This document shows, in pieces, positions 1-12,616 of a DNA stretch of 64,000 nucleotides (positions are counted from its first letter, which is position 1; each line of letters starts with the position of its first letter). Source of the stretch: Diphasiastrum complanatum. Lineage: Eukaryota > Streptophyta > Lycopodiopsida > Lycopodiales > Lycopodiaceae. The notes under the pieces were generated by a model. The model saw only the letters and a program-made list of their open reading frames with translations, had not been told where the DNA came from and ran no database searches. The DNA lies in contig CM055111.1 of the NCBI GenBank assembly GCA_029204225.1, forward strand, positions 43,032,815 to 43,096,814, given 5' to 3'. Both the position numbers and the translations under genes were made by a program.

Positions 1-1075
1 TCTGAAGTATCTAACTCGTCCATTTGCTGGAACATCTGCATCATAGTGTCTTGTATGTGCAGGTCATTAGCATGGATCTTACCAACAACATCCCGGGCAC
101 CCAGAGATAGTTGATGGTACCGTCTGTAGAGATTATCTTTTTTGTCCTCTAGATGTTCCATTGTGGCCTCCTCATCGACCTCTTTTCCTTTATCTTGCAA
201 CTGGGTGTCGGAGGTAGTCTCTTCATCATCTGAGGATGGAGGGCTCCTTGGCTTCTAAGAAGACCCGCCCGAAACTAGGATGACAGCCAAAGTTTCGTCT
301 GCAGCATAAGTTTTTGTAGCAGCATCCTCTTCTGCTTCCTTCAAAACTGCTACGACATCAACCTCCATAGCAGAAGAAGCTGATGGCTGGTCTTGTGGAA
401 CAAAGGCACCCTACAGGAGGCTCGACAGATCAATCTTTGTGGTCATAAGCATTCATCCTGCTAAGACACCTTGTTCAGTCTCTGTCAGAATGCCAAAATG
501 CTTGCACAATTGTGAGATATGTGCTCCCACTATAGCAAACTTCTTGTGCTTGATCCAACGCAGAAAGGCTTTTTATGCTATGGTACCAGAGCATATTGGC
601 TGGCCTGCCAGTGCATCTATCAGGTACCCGAAGTTCTGTGTTGAGATAGTAGCATCAGCATCAACAATAAACAGGACCTAATTCGCATATTTGCACAGGA
701 GCTTGAGTTGTGCATCCTTCACCATTGTAATTTTATACCCTTTGCTTGGTACAAAACACTTCGACAAAAAATATTTCGACTCCTCAATGGAGTCCTTGGA
801 CGTAGGATTTGCAACGCCATCCAAGATAATCCAAGAGCTGCAGAGAAGACTGCCTCATTGATTATGAATGTATTGTTCCACAGAGTAACTTTGAAATCAG
901 TTTCAGCCACTATGTGAATGGAGTTCACAAATTCAGTGCTGATTTCTTGTAGAATGATAGATGGATCAACTTTCAAATTACTCAACCTGCATTTGTCCAA
1001 AAAGGATTGGATTGATGCAAGACGGATTGAAGCACGAACTTTGATATTGGAACTGGTGCTTGCGCTAGCGTCCAT
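1..1075 (-). pseudogene. Degenerate plant transposon-type ORF, broken and cut by the window edge
   Basis: Reading the minus strand, an open stretch begins at 1075 (MDASASTSSNIKVRAS) and runs to about 719. The protein sense then continues in another frame through about 740-420 with stop codons near 681 and 575, and an acidic tail rich in E, D, K and S reaches position 1 (for example DEETTSDTQLQDKGKEV). The layout, a compact N-terminal domain followed by a low-complexity charged tail, resembles the uncharacterised plant-transposon ORFs common in large plant genomes. I see no catalytic motif, zinc knuckle or RT signature. At least one frameshift and two stops mark it as dead. It could also be a decayed gag. 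The family name is an inference; the broken ORF is what is seen. Confidence 0.4.
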
Positions 1076-1635
1076 TGTGATTGCGAGAATGATAGAAGAA
1101 TAGCAGCGAGCACGAAAGCAAGAGCAAGCGAGCGAGAGTAAAAAGAACGTGTAAAATGAAAATTAAAAATTATAATGTCTAAACGGTGACACAGTGGAGA
1201 CAATGATTATGTGGCAACATGATTTGACAATTGTCATTTTCATAAATAAAAGTGGTGGCTAAAAGATAATCTTAAATTAAATCAAGACCGTTAAAATTTA
1301 AAAATAATCATGCCTACGCAATCTTCCACGTGGTCATAAATGTGAATGACCTTTTACAACACGTGTTCACTTATACATTTAATAAAAAGAGATTCACGAA
1401 ATCCAAGAAAAATAAATAAGGAATAGAATAATAAATATCAATCAATTAAAAGAAAAAAAAAAAAAAACAAAGAAAAATAAATATTTGAGAAGAATGCTCG
1501 AAAGTTATCCGAAAGATTCTCCCCTCGAAATCCTTCGTCAGAGATAATATTTCTTCAGTTTGAAACCGTTAATACGTGTTGGCAATAATTCACCATCCAA
1601 TGACTGAAGTTGGACAAAACCATTCTCAAATACTT
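1076..1635. other. AT-rich spacer, no gene seen
   Basis: AT-rich sequence with an A-rich run near 1450-1466 and no coding signature on either strand. It separates the minus-strand ORF remnant from the plus-strand copia fragment. Confidence 0.5.
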
Positions 1636-3110
1636 CCATGGAGGATGAAATGTCATCCATGTACAAGAACAATGTATGGACACTCGCATCTATACCTGAT
1701 GACAGAAAACCAGTCAAGTGCAAGTGGATCTATAAGATCAAAACAGCCTGATGGAGAAAACATCAAACATAAGGCAAGGTTAGTTGCTAAAGGATTTTCA
1801 CAGAAGTATGGGATTGATTACACTGATACTTTCTCACCGGTAGTCAAACATACATCAATTCGCTTGTTATTCGCGTATGCAATGGCTCATGATCTCAAAG
1901 TCCATATTGTGGATGAGAAAATTGCTTTCCTGCACGCAAAATTGGAAGAAGACTTATTCATGGACCAATGACTTGGTTTTATAAGCCACGAATATCCAGA
2001 ATACGGATGTCACATGAATAAAAGCATTTATGGTCTCAAACAAGCAGCAAGACAATGGTATAGAAAGAAGGACGAAGCACTACGTTCCATAGGTTTCAAA
2101 CCTCTAATTGCTGAATCAAATGTCTATATCAAACATGTCCAAAATGAAATAATCATTTTAGCTGTTTATGTTGATGACATGCTTATCTTCTCAAGAAGAG
2201 ATAAGTTAATTTCAGATGTCAAAAGAGACAATTCTAAAATATTTGAGATCGCTGACCTAGGAGAAGCTAAAATCTATCTAGGCTTGCAGATCGTGAGAGA
2301 CTTTGAAGGTGGTAAGTTGTATCTTCACCAACAAAAGTACACTCAAAAGATCATTGAAGACTTCAACATGCTCGAATGCAAAGGTGTGCATACTCCCATG
2401 ATACCTGGAACAATATTCCGCAGACTCTCGAGGAAGAGAAACGAATGGCCAAAACACCCCATCGTAGGCTAATTGGATCATTGTCATATCTAGCAGACAA
2501 GACCAGACATAATATAGCGTTTGTAGTATACAGGCTAAGCCAATATAATCAGAACCTAGGATCGCTACATTGGAAGTTGGCAAAGAGAGTACTACAATAT
2601 CTCCAGGAAACGAAAGACTATGGATTGTGTTATTCAAAGGAAGCTGGATTTCACATCGAATCTTATAGTAACGCAAGCTGGGCATCCATGAAGGATGATA
2701 GCAAAAGTATTTTAGGAGGTTGTACTCTAGCATCTGGCATAACCATACTCTGGATTAGCAAAAAGCAAACGACAGTAGTTCAATCTTCCTGTGAAGCGAA
2801 ATATGAAGCAGCAGCCAAGATGGCAAATGAGCTGATCTGGATTAAAAAGATATTGGAAGGATTTGATGAATCTAGTTTTGAACCTTATGTCTTGTTAATG
2901 GATAAACTTTAGCAATCTATCTTATGAAAGATCCTGTATTTCACTCGAAAACGAAACACACAGCTATCAAGTATCATGTGATTCGGGACTTAGTCGAGAA
3001 GAAGATACTGAAGACAGTCTTCATACCCACATAAGAAATGACTGCTGATATCTTTACAAAGCCAGTAAAGCTTTGTTTGCAAAGCAGTGAAGAAGATTGG
3101 GGTTAATCCA
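1636..3110 (+). pseudogene. Ty1/copia pol fragment: reverse transcriptase and RNase H
   Basis: The polymerase half of a copia retrotransposon, which would copy element RNA into DNA in cytoplasmic particles. Visible blocks in order are the RT start (KWIYKIK, then HKARLVAKGFSQ near 1770-1800), YGLKQAARQWY near 2028-2060, the catalytic YVDDM near 2166-2180, GSLSYLADKTRHN near 2478, and RNase H to the C-terminal ADIFTKP near 3043-3065. Integrase, protease and gag are absent upstream, so the copy is 5' truncated near 1500-1640. It is broken by a frameshift near 1745, a TGA near 1970, a further frame change around 2400-2450 and a TAA near 3032. A 3' LTR follows directly. Family assignment is secure; the copy cannot make a working enzyme. 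Confidence 0.9.
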
Positions 3111-3120
3111 ACTGCCACTT

Positions 3121-3131
3121 TGAGAGGGAGC
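3121..3131 (+). other. Polypurine tract of the copia element
   Basis: The purine run TGAGAGGGAG lies directly between the end of the pol remnant and the 3' LTR, where plus-strand DNA synthesis would start in a copia element. Confidence 0.6.
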
Positions 3132-4020
3132 TATAGAACAACTGATCAGACAGATCTTGATTCTACCAACAAAGCGTGCAGTTTACTTGACAAAGGATGA
3201 GAAAGAAACGAATGCGAACTCGAAACATTTCTATTCATGACTCGAAAAGACTTGTGAAGGATTTGCGAAATTTGTCTTGAAGTCAACTCAAAAGATTCGC
3301 GAAACAATGTCTTGTGGAAGCTCGTGGCTTTCTTGTTGAAGCTCGAAAGATTCGCGAACAGAATCTTGTCGCGAAATTTTCTGTTTCTTGTTCAAGCCTC
3401 AGATGTCGTGAAATTGTCGTGAACAATTTGCAAAATCTTCTAGACTGTTCTTCAAGCTCACCTGTCGCAAAACTATCTCAAACAGTTCGCGAAACATTCT
3501 AGATTTCTTCTTCAAATCTCAAGAATTGTCATCTATCGCGAACAAATCGCAAAAGACGAAAATGTCCCGAAGAGACAAGTGTCACGAACAATTCGCGAAA
3601 CACGAAACTGTGATGAAGAGATGAATTGTCGTGAATTATTCGCGAACAGATTTTATTCGAGCCTGGAAATAGAGCGTCTATTTGAATATCAACCGTCGTA
3701 AATGGTTAGATTTCTACTGTTACAGTATTAAAAGGCCAAAAGAACTTTAAATAAAAGGCCAAAAGACCTTTCCTGTAGCAATATAAATACATATGCACTA
3801 CTCGTTGTAACTAACTCACTCAATCAGAGACACAACAGCGAGATAAGACAACAGGAGATATATAATGATAAATCAGATTCAAAGTTATAAAAATTCGTTT
3901 TTGATCAATAGTTTCTTATTGTCTAAATTGTTTTAAGTTGTCTCATACTTCCGCATATAGTCTAATACTTCCGCATATAATTTTCGCACACATATTCAAT
4001 CAAAACAAATATCGTTCTAT
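3132..4020 (+). repeat. 3' LTR of the copia fragment
   Basis: Starts right after the polypurine tract. It contains many dispersed copies of a TCGCGAA-like word and a TATA-type signal (ATATAAATAC near 3782) followed by a pyrimidine- and A-rich leader, as in plant copia LTRs. The far end is placed where minus-strand gypsy coding sequence begins; no second LTR exists in the window for comparison, so both ends are approximate. The expected starting TG is not clear, so the start may be mutated. Confidence 0.55.
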
Positions 4021-4031
4021 TAGTACATAGA

Positions 4032-6407
4032 TCAGATAAAATCGCGATTGAAGACTCTAATATTAGTTTGATTTATTCGAACTTGCATCATGTTCTCTGT
4101 GGAAGAATAATTACTATGTTTTCTACACTTTCTTCGTGTCGAATCGGCCAACTTGATATTTCTTTGGGTTGGTTGAATATTAGTCAAACCCAAGGCATGA
4201 GCAGTGTCTTCAGTTATTATGTTGACACTCGAACGTGAGTCAATCGGCACTTTTTCAATTAAACATCCTGCAATTGTAACATCGATCTCTGGTGCGCCAA
4301 GATCCCCAAGATCAATAGATAATATGCCAACATCCGACAAGGAAATTGGTTTCTTCTTCTTAGGAACAGAGAGACCTTTTAACTACTTGCAGTAATAATT
4401 GTTATCTGTCGATAATTGCTCAAAACTTATATTAGGACGAAGAGAACCAATATCAATCACTATATCATAGTCTTTCATCTTCGCTTTCGAGATAGGTTTA
4501 TCAATATTGGCCTCCGAAAGTTTTGCCTTTGTGATTTCCACGTCCCCTTCCTCAAAGGTGACTTTCTTTTCTGCAGCGGCTATCTGCAATTCAATATTAA
4601 TAATTTCTTTTGCTTCCACAGAAACATCTTTTGAGAATAACTTAGCTGCATCACTATCGTAATCAGGATCAGCTTTAAGATTTTCTTTCGTTATTGCTTT
4701 GTTCGAAGACTTTCTCCTCTTCTTTGAAGATACTTTTGTGTCAGGTTTCGAGGAGCTTTTGCTTCTCGTAGTTACCTTAAATAACTTCTCGACATCACTT
4801 GGCCAAGGATGGTCAACTATCTTTGACTGTTTCTCTTCGATGACATCAACCTTTTGTACAACAACATCAGCCGAAGATTTTAGTTTCGTATTAGCAGTAG
4901 CAGCAGGTGTAGCAACATACTGATACTTTGGACATGGCTTTAGCGGTTGTGGATAGTCCAGATACTTGTGGCCAAGTTCTTTATAGTTCAAGCATAAAGG
5001 TATAAATCCGTTTGGTTTTCGTGGCTGCGGATAGTCAGGCAAAAAATGTCCTGGTTCACCATAGTTATAACAATTTTCCAAAATAGATTTATTCGAACTA
5101 GAAGCACCAAAAAATTCTGGTGGGTTGTGTCTCTTTGGTGCAAACTTTGGTTTGCCTTGTTGGATTGGTGTTGTAGAACCTTGAACATAATTAGTAGTTG
5201 CATCATCTTGAAATATGAATAATACTTCTTGGGAAGGATCTTCAACATACTTTACGTTCAAGCTCTACATTCTTCTTCAGAATGTCCAGATGAACCGCTT
5301 TTCGTACACTATAGTCCTGAATTTGAAGAAGAACCTTTTGGTCTTTTGTCTATGTACTTCTAAAATTTGGACCTTCAGATCGTTGAACTTCTTATTAAGA
5401 TCAGCCATATTACTTTCTCAAAGCTTTTCAACTTTAGAGGTCATAGACTTGTCCTCATAGTTTTTACTATCTTCTTTTCGTTTGGACTTTCATTTCTTTC
5501 TACGATCGGTATCATCAGTTTCTTTGTCTGATGAGTCACTGGAATCAGATTCAGAACTTGAAGAACTTGAACTGGATTCAGATTTAGATTAATCTTCACT
5601 GCCGCTGGAGTCATGTTTAGACTTTCGAGTTCATATGGTAGAACGTCTTTTACGTGCTAACTTGGAAGTCTCATAATTCTCAGCACTCGCTATGATTGTT
5701 GATAAAGAAGTCATATCTCCTTGTCTACAGTATCGATCAATTTTCGGTGGTAGTCCTGCCAAAAACCACTCGATCTGCATTGCGATAGGGTACACACCAG
5801 TTAGTTTTCCAATCAGATTCTCTACTTTTCGTGTATACCTTCAAAGAGATTCTTTTTTCTTCTTATGGACATTGTTAAGGAGTCCGAAAATTCTAGACGA
5901 ATAACCAATTTCTCTGAATTGGTTTAAAAATGCATCTTTTAGTAGTAACCAGGTGGCGACACGTCCTAGTTCAACTTGGTTGTATCATATGCGTGCTTGC
6001 TTTCTCAAAAGACCAAGGAAAGTCCACAACTTATCTGCATCAGCACCTTCATTATTCGAGTTAGCGATTGACTCGAACTGCGAAACATAACTGTCAGCAT
6101 CATCTGAAGATGTTCCTTTAAAATAATCATATTTGATCTTCGAGATTGAGAAAAAACGGGCACCAAGTCCTTCCATATTCGGTTCTGGTTCAGGCTCAAG
6201 TTTTGGTTATGGTTCCAGTTCAGGGTTTACATCTTCAGAACCTGGTTCAGTTGTAGCAGAAGCTTCAGGAAGAGGGTTTTCTGGTAGGTTTTCAGGATTA
6301 AAATTCAAGAAGGGTAATTCTCCTCTTTGCAAAGATTTCTGAATTCTTTTGAAAAATTCTTTTTGAAGTTTCCAATATCTTTCTAGTCGAGCAGCTCTAT
6401 CTGACAT
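4032..6407 (-). pseudogene. Ty3/gypsy gag-protease remnant
   Basis: Read from 6407 downward, this is the structural half of a gypsy element: MSDRAARLERYWKLQ, a gag core with YFKGTSSDDADSYVSQFES near 6130-6070, a lysine-rich linker, two decayed zinc knuckles near 5130-4960 (CYNYGEPGHF and CLNYKELGHKYLDYP, in which cysteines of CX2CX4HX4C are replaced by tyrosine), and a retropepsin-like segment near 4340-4200 (VPIDSRSSVNIITEDTAHALGL) whose active site reads D-S-R rather than D-[ST]-G. Several stops and frame changes separate the pieces. RT, RNase H and integrase are missing because the plus-strand copia LTR abuts at about 4020. The primer site and LTR at 6459-7599 belong to it. Confidence 0.8.
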
Positions 6408-6458
6408 ACATTGGGGATGAAGATGGAATTGTCAGTTTGCATCAACTTTATTTGGCTA

Positions 6459-6476
6459 TCCCCGGCAATGGCGCCA
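6459..6476 (-). other. Primer binding site, tRNA-Asp type
   Basis: Minus strand TGGCGCCATTGCCGGGGA, lying 5 bases inside the LTR end. It matches, with one mismatch, the complement of the 3' end of plant tRNA-Asp used by Athila/Tat-type gypsy elements. This orients the element on the minus strand. Confidence 0.75.
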
Positions 6477-6481
6477 AAAAT

Positions 6482-7599
<1,118 letters not shown>

Positions 7600-7812
7600 C
7601 GAATCTTGTCGCTTCGTATTTCAGGCATCGTTTTATTTTAGGAGGTCTTGTCCTTAAGTAAAAGACAGGTCTTTAGCAATTGAATCCGAAAAATTGATAT
7701 AGGCCTCTTCATAATATATATTTGTTCAGCACATATCCTCATTTTTAAGTATATATTGCCATTTTGGAGTAAATATACAAATGTCTGGTATCGCATATAC
7801 TATCTAGAATAA
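7600..7812. other. Spacer between the gypsy LTR and a copia fragment
   Basis: AT-rich sequence with no coding signal recognised. It may contain decayed copia pol, since minus-strand integrase sequence lies next to it. Confidence 0.4.
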
Positions 7813-9190
7813 TCATCTATGAAAGTCTAATACATGTTTTGTCTTAATGGAATGTATTCTGGAAAATATGCTTCTAGAGTGTTTGCCATAGATGCAAGAT
7901 TCACAGAGAAATAATTTCCTATCTAATGAAAGAGAGAAATGTAATCCATCAACTAAAGGCATGTAAGAAGCTGATCTTGTATTCACGTGTCCAAATTGAC
8001 TATGCCACAATATAGCATGATTACATTTTCATTTGAAGTACTAGCTAAAGTAACTAAGTCAAACAGTACATATAAATTTTGGACTCTAGTGCAGGTACTC
8101 AGAGTACTGTCTTCATCGAAGATTGTACACTATTGAGATGAGAAAGTAACAGTGTAGCCCTCATCAGTTATCTTTGAAATCGATAGATAGCTGAGGTATG
8201 TGAAGAATATTTGGAACAGAGATAGAAAGATTGTTCTTGAACAGAATTTTGACTGTTCCTTTGCCTTCAACATGGATGGTGCTTGAATCTCCAAGGTAGA
8301 TAAATTGTTTGGTACAAGCTTCGTATTTAGTAAACCACTCTCTTCGGAGAGTCATGTGTTGGGTTGCGCCACTGTCTAGATACCAGCAGTCGTAGTCTTC
8401 ATTGCTACTTTGTTGTAAGTCATTAACGTCTTCATAAAAAATTTGCTCTTTGAATTCTGCCGCATTGGTAGAATTCGGTTGTTGGTATTGTTGCTTTTTG
8501 GCCTCGTTGTAGATGCGAATGTGACACTCTTTGATGTCGTGATTTGCCCTCTTACAATATTTGCAAAAGAGCTTCTTGCGCAATCCACTGTTCTCAGGTT
8601 GAGTCTGAGGCTTCTGCTGATGCACCTGATTCTTGCCCTTAGAATTGTTTTTCTTCTTGGTGAATAAAGCCAGGGACTTGTCTTTGACGAACAAATCACT
8701 GGTCTTTCTCTACATTTCTCTTGATGAAGATGACCGATGACCTTTTGAAGAGTCAGGTCAGCTTGAGTGGAGATCATCACAACAAATTGCTCGTAGGACT
8801 TTGGTGAAGAAAAAAGCAAGTCATGACAGTGTCATCATCTTGGATAGCACATCCTACAGCAGATAATTGATCTAATAAAAAATTTGAAGTTGTTGATGTG
8901 AGAAGTGATGGTTGTAGAATCAAACATTCTTAATGTAAAGGACTTCCTTCGAAGGTGTAACCGTGTGGTCACATCTTGAGTCTCATAGAGATTTGTTAGC
9001 AAATCTAATGCTTCCTTAGAGGACTTGCATGTGGTAACGTGAAAAATCTGGGAGTCGTCCAAATTCAACGTGATTGATGCTAAGGCTTTTTTATCCTTGA
9101 TCTTCCATGCCTTCACTATGTCATAATCATCGTTGTTGTCTGATCTCGGGTCAACAGACCCGTCTATTGTTGGAATTCTATGCTCAAGCC
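7813..9190 (-). pseudogene. Ty1/copia gag, protease and pre-integrase remnant
   Basis: From about 9190 downward the minus strand encodes a UBN2-type copia gag (KAWKIKDKKALASITLNL, then CKSSKEALDLL and TTRLHLRRKSFTLRM), a CCHC zinc knuckle (CKYCKRANHDIKEC near 8575-8530), a retropepsin with the motif DSGATQHMT near 8375-8340, and the HHCC pre-integrase region (MWHSQFGHVN and LCESCIYGKHSR near 8010-7870). Frames change near 8820 and 8164. The catalytic integrase, RT and RNase H are missing. The gag N-terminus is also missing here, but a matching N-terminus lies inverted at 10241-10329. Family assignment is secure and the copy is dead. Confidence 0.85.
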
Positions 9191-9315
9191 CAATTCCATT
9201 ATTTAATGAGCATCCTGAAAAATATGTTTATACTCATCCCTAAAATGACAAAAAAAAAAAAGACTCGAAAAATTTTGTATAGCAGAAACTCGACTCGTAT
9301 TTTTCAGAATTTTTC

Positions 9316-9460
9316 GATACTGTATCGACTCAAAAAAAATCCGAGATTTTTCGATATTCAAAAGTTAGAATTTTTTGATACTATATCGACTCAAAAAATC
9401 CGAGATTCTTCGATATCCAAAATCAAAAAATTTTGATAGGGGATCAACTCGAAAAATCCG
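9316..9460. repeat. Imperfect tandem repeat, about 60-bp unit
   Basis: Three diverged units start at 9316, 9377 and 9435, each opening with GATACTRTATCGACTCAAA or a variant and containing ATCCGAGATT. AT-rich, with further TTTTTCGAGTC-like pieces scattered through 9240-9540. No coding potential. Confidence 0.75.
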
Positions 9461-9546
9461 TAATTTTGAGTCATTGTAATTTTTCGAATCAATGTATATT
9501 TTTTGAGTCTTTGTTATTTTTCGAGTCCTTGTAAATTTTCGATACT

Positions 9547-10018
9547 GTCAAGAATATGTCTCGCATCGCGACACTGGCAGTCCACCTACTCCTGTACATA
9601 CATTCACTGTAAAATGATGGCTATCTACTGCAGGATGGATGTAGTTAATTAAGTAGATTAATGTCAGCTTTCAATGTACTAATTATCTGACTTCCAATCA
9701 TCAAGGAAGATCTACATTGGAGTCAACGCACTAATAAGATTAGCATCTTGCAGGCGTTATGTTATAAATATAGTTAAGTTCAGTTTTTTGAGTTTTAAGT
9801 AAGCCATCAACGAACTAAGCTGAAGACTGATTGTGCCCAACTTCAAGCATTGTACTCAGTTTTGATTATTATCAGAGTGCATTTTGTGTCTACACTATTG
9901 TTCTGTTCTAATTGCACATTGTGATATTTGATTCATCTTGAACTCGATCTTTATTGGTAACTGCCACATTTCCGATCCACTACACCACCTGCTCCACTTC
10001 CGCTGCACGCCATTTCCA
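9547..10018 (+). repeat. Copia-type LTR, plus orientation
   Basis: Runs from TGTCAAGAAT to a CA near 10018 and contains a TATA-type signal (GTTATAAATATAG near 9760). It lies upstream of the copia primer site at 10032. Ends are approximate because there is no partner LTR in the window. It is a 5' LTR by position. Confidence 0.55.
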
Positions 10019-10031
10019 CTGATTCCCGACT

Positions 10032-10048
10032 TGGTATCAGAGAATCTG
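10032..10048 (+). other. Copia primer binding site, initiator tRNA-Met type
   Basis: TGGTATCAGAGAATCTG starts with the canonical plant copia primer site TGGTATCAGAG complementary to initiator tRNA-Met. It marks the leader of the element whose gag start follows at 10241. Confidence 0.75.
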
Positions 10049-10240
10049 TCTCTATCAGATCTCTACTAATTCAATACCAATCGATCATCTCTGAATCCAC
10101 CGATTTCCGATATGGCTCAGTAATCTGCATTTTCGTTACAGATTCAGTCTTGTTTCTACCAAGACTTCATCTCAACAGGTGCGCAGCCAACAATATTTCG
10201 TTATTGTTGTTTCTACCAATGATATCACTATTACACCAGA

Positions 10241-10329
10241 ATGGACTCTACTTTTAGTTCTTCTCTTATTGACAAGCTCGATGGAGAGAACTACCATCTC
10301 ATGGAAAGATATGAAATAGACTTGAAGTG
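10241..10329 (+). pseudogene. N-terminus of a copia gag, truncated
   Basis: The ATG at 10241 opens MDSTFSSSLIDKLDGENYHL, the usual start of UBN2-type copia gag proteins, and ends at a TGA after 29 codons. The continuation of this gag (from DIVKAWKIKDKKALA) is found on the opposite strand at 9190 downward. The two look like pieces of one element separated by a local inversion. Confidence 0.7.
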
Positions 10330-10934
10330 AATATTCGAGTTCACCGAGTTTGGATAGAAACCATTCTCGTTTTGAACTGCAAGTTTGGTGTCATCTTTAG
10401 CCTTGCACTGGTCAACATCAATACTTGACTCCGCCTATTTTCCAAATCTACATCTGGCATCAATACTCCATCAACCATGGCATCTTCTTCTTCCATGGAC
10501 ATTCTCGAGGGAGCTTTGCAGTCCTTCCTTGTCGATATTGGAGTTCGCATCCTATTTTCATATGAAATTCAACATAGAGAGGTTTGTTGTTGAGCATAGG
10601 GAGTACTTCCCAACACTTTATAGACAATTTTATGTGTGCCTCTGACAGACCATGTTGCTTATCAATGAGCTACGATTTGAGAATTTCACTGAATTGACCC
10701 ATGCTCAGCCCAATGCAAAGCAAAAGCACGACGACCGCAAGTTCACCAAGCTCATTGATTTGTTCAAGCGAGTTGGGTTCATCTTGTAAGGGATCCTCTA
10801 AGAGGTGGTGAAAGATCCTTCATGGACATCATTCTCTATTGGAGTCTCAAAATTTCCTTATTTGTAGCTGGATTTTTTAGACACTTCTAAAAGCTTTCAT
10901 TCATCTATCAAGAGAGTTGTAAATAGATCAAACT
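10330..10934. other. No gene recognised
   Basis: Short open stretches only. A plus-strand reading at about 10651-10789 (KFTKLIDLFKRVGFIL and neighbours) looks protein-like but I cannot place it in a family. Confidence 0.35.
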
Positions 10935-11110
10935 AAATTTGAGTGTGAAAAATTGCCAAAAATTCGCAAATCTAACTTGATAAAAAACCATGTAATACAA
11001 TGTAAATTTTGTACATAAGTGGATTCCACACATGTGAGGCCAAGATGCCACATAGCAATCCACTGCCAAAGTAGGTTAGGTCAAGTCCATAAGGTTGGTC
11101 ATGTCATTTT
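10935..11110 (+). repeat. LTR fragment related to the copia LTR at 19831-20573
   Basis: Plus-strand text such as GTGAAAAATTGCCAAAAATT, then CAAATCTAACTTGAT and CACACATGTGAGGCC, matches the reverse complement of 20380-20500 with scattered substitutions. It is therefore a diverged copy of that LTR in the opposite orientation, without an attached primer site. Confidence 0.6.
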
Positions 11111-11154
11111 GGTAGTAATTTCTGTTAACGAATGCTCCAACAACATCTCAACAA

Positions 11155-12616
11155 ATGATGAGCGATTTGTTTCGTCCATGTTTAGGAAAGTTTTTGGTAG
11201 TATTCCTAGATGACATTCTTGTCTACATTAAGACCTTTGAGAGACACATATAACACTTGAGAACTATCTTGATGAAACTCTGGCAGGAGTAACTCTACGC
11301 CAAGGTTTCCAAGTGTGAATTCTTTAAGCATGAGCTGGTTTATCTCGGTCATAAGATCACTGCTTATGGGATCAAGATTGATGAGGATAAAATCAAGATA
11401 GTGGTTGATTGGCTGATTCTACAAACTATCGGACAAGTTAAATCAATTTTGGGATTTACGATTTTCTTTCGAACATTCATTGAGGATTATGCTAAAGCAG
11501 CAACACCGCTCAATAATCTGACAAAAGGAAATTTTAATAAAATGAAAAAGAGGAATCAACCTAGTTCGCCTGTTGTTTGGAACAAGGAATTGAATCAGTA
11601 TTTTGAGAGACTTAAAACTCTGATTGTTTCAGCTCCCATCTTACAGATTGCAGATCCAGATTTACCTTACGTAACGAGAACTGACGAAAGTGATACTGCA
11701 AATGCAGCGGTTCTATTACAAAATGATAGGCCACTGGCATTTGAAAGCAAAAAATTTGTTGGTCCTCAATTGCATTATGCTACGCATAAAAAGGAATTAT
11801 TTGCAGTTATCCATGAACTTAAAACTTGGAGACACTAATTGTATGGTAGTAAGTTTATAGTGTATACGGATCACCAGCCTCTTAAGTACTTTTGCAATCA
11901 GCATGATCTTCGGGGGAGGAAAGCCCGATGGGCTGAATTGATATAAGAATTCGATCATGAAATCCATTATACAAAAGACAGCTCGAATCAAGTTGCAAAT
12001 GCACTTAGTCGGATTGGTGAACTGAACGAGTTGTCATTCACCCAAATTTCCACGGATCTACATCTTTCGATGAGAGGAAAATATGAAAACGAGTCTCATT
12101 TTGGTCTTATTTGGAACATTATTTGGATCGTAAGAAATGAGGACGATGTTGAGTCAAGTTCACATGGGTACCGACTAACAAAGAAAGATAAGAAAATTGT
12201 GGAACATTATACATTCGAGATGGATTGTTATTTCGAAATGGAAAGGTTTGTGTACCTGGTGATGATGAGCTCAAAGGCAAGATTATACACAGGACTCTTG
12301 ACTCAGTCAAAAGAGAGTTTTATTGGCCAAAACTCAAGCCATACATTGAGTCATATGTGATTAAATGCAACTAGCTAAGGTTGAATGCCTTAGGGCTGGT
12401 GGTTTGTTGCATCCATTGGATATCCTCGATAAGATATGGGAAAGCATATCGATGGATTTTGTAGTTGGACATCCAAAGACCCAACGACAAAATGATTTCA
12501 TTTGGGTTATTGTGGACAAGTTAACTAAGTTAGCTACGTTCATACCAATTAAGTCAACTATTAAGGCTTCTGATTTAGCCCAAATATTTGTTGAAAGATT
12601 ATTTTGGCAGTTTTGA
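11155..12616 (+). pseudogene. Ty3/gypsy RT, RNase H and integrase fragment
   Basis: Starts inside the RT palm (MMSDLFRPCLGKFLVVFLDD, where FLDD is the catalytic motif, near 11155-11215) and continues through YAKVSKCEFF and YLGHKI. The RNase H part has PLAFESKKF near 11735, the block KELFAVIHELKTWRH near 11791-11835 and a VYTDHQPLKYF near 11850. Next come the integrase-linked segments GGLLHPLDILDK and ESISMDFVVGHPKTQR near 12400-12480. Stops occur near 11250, 11290, 11836 and 11943, and part of the integrase zinc finger is lost near 12300-12370. Gag, protease and both LTRs are absent. The integrase block closely resembles that of the chromovirus at 31783-38154, so it is the same broad lineage. 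Confidence 0.88.
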
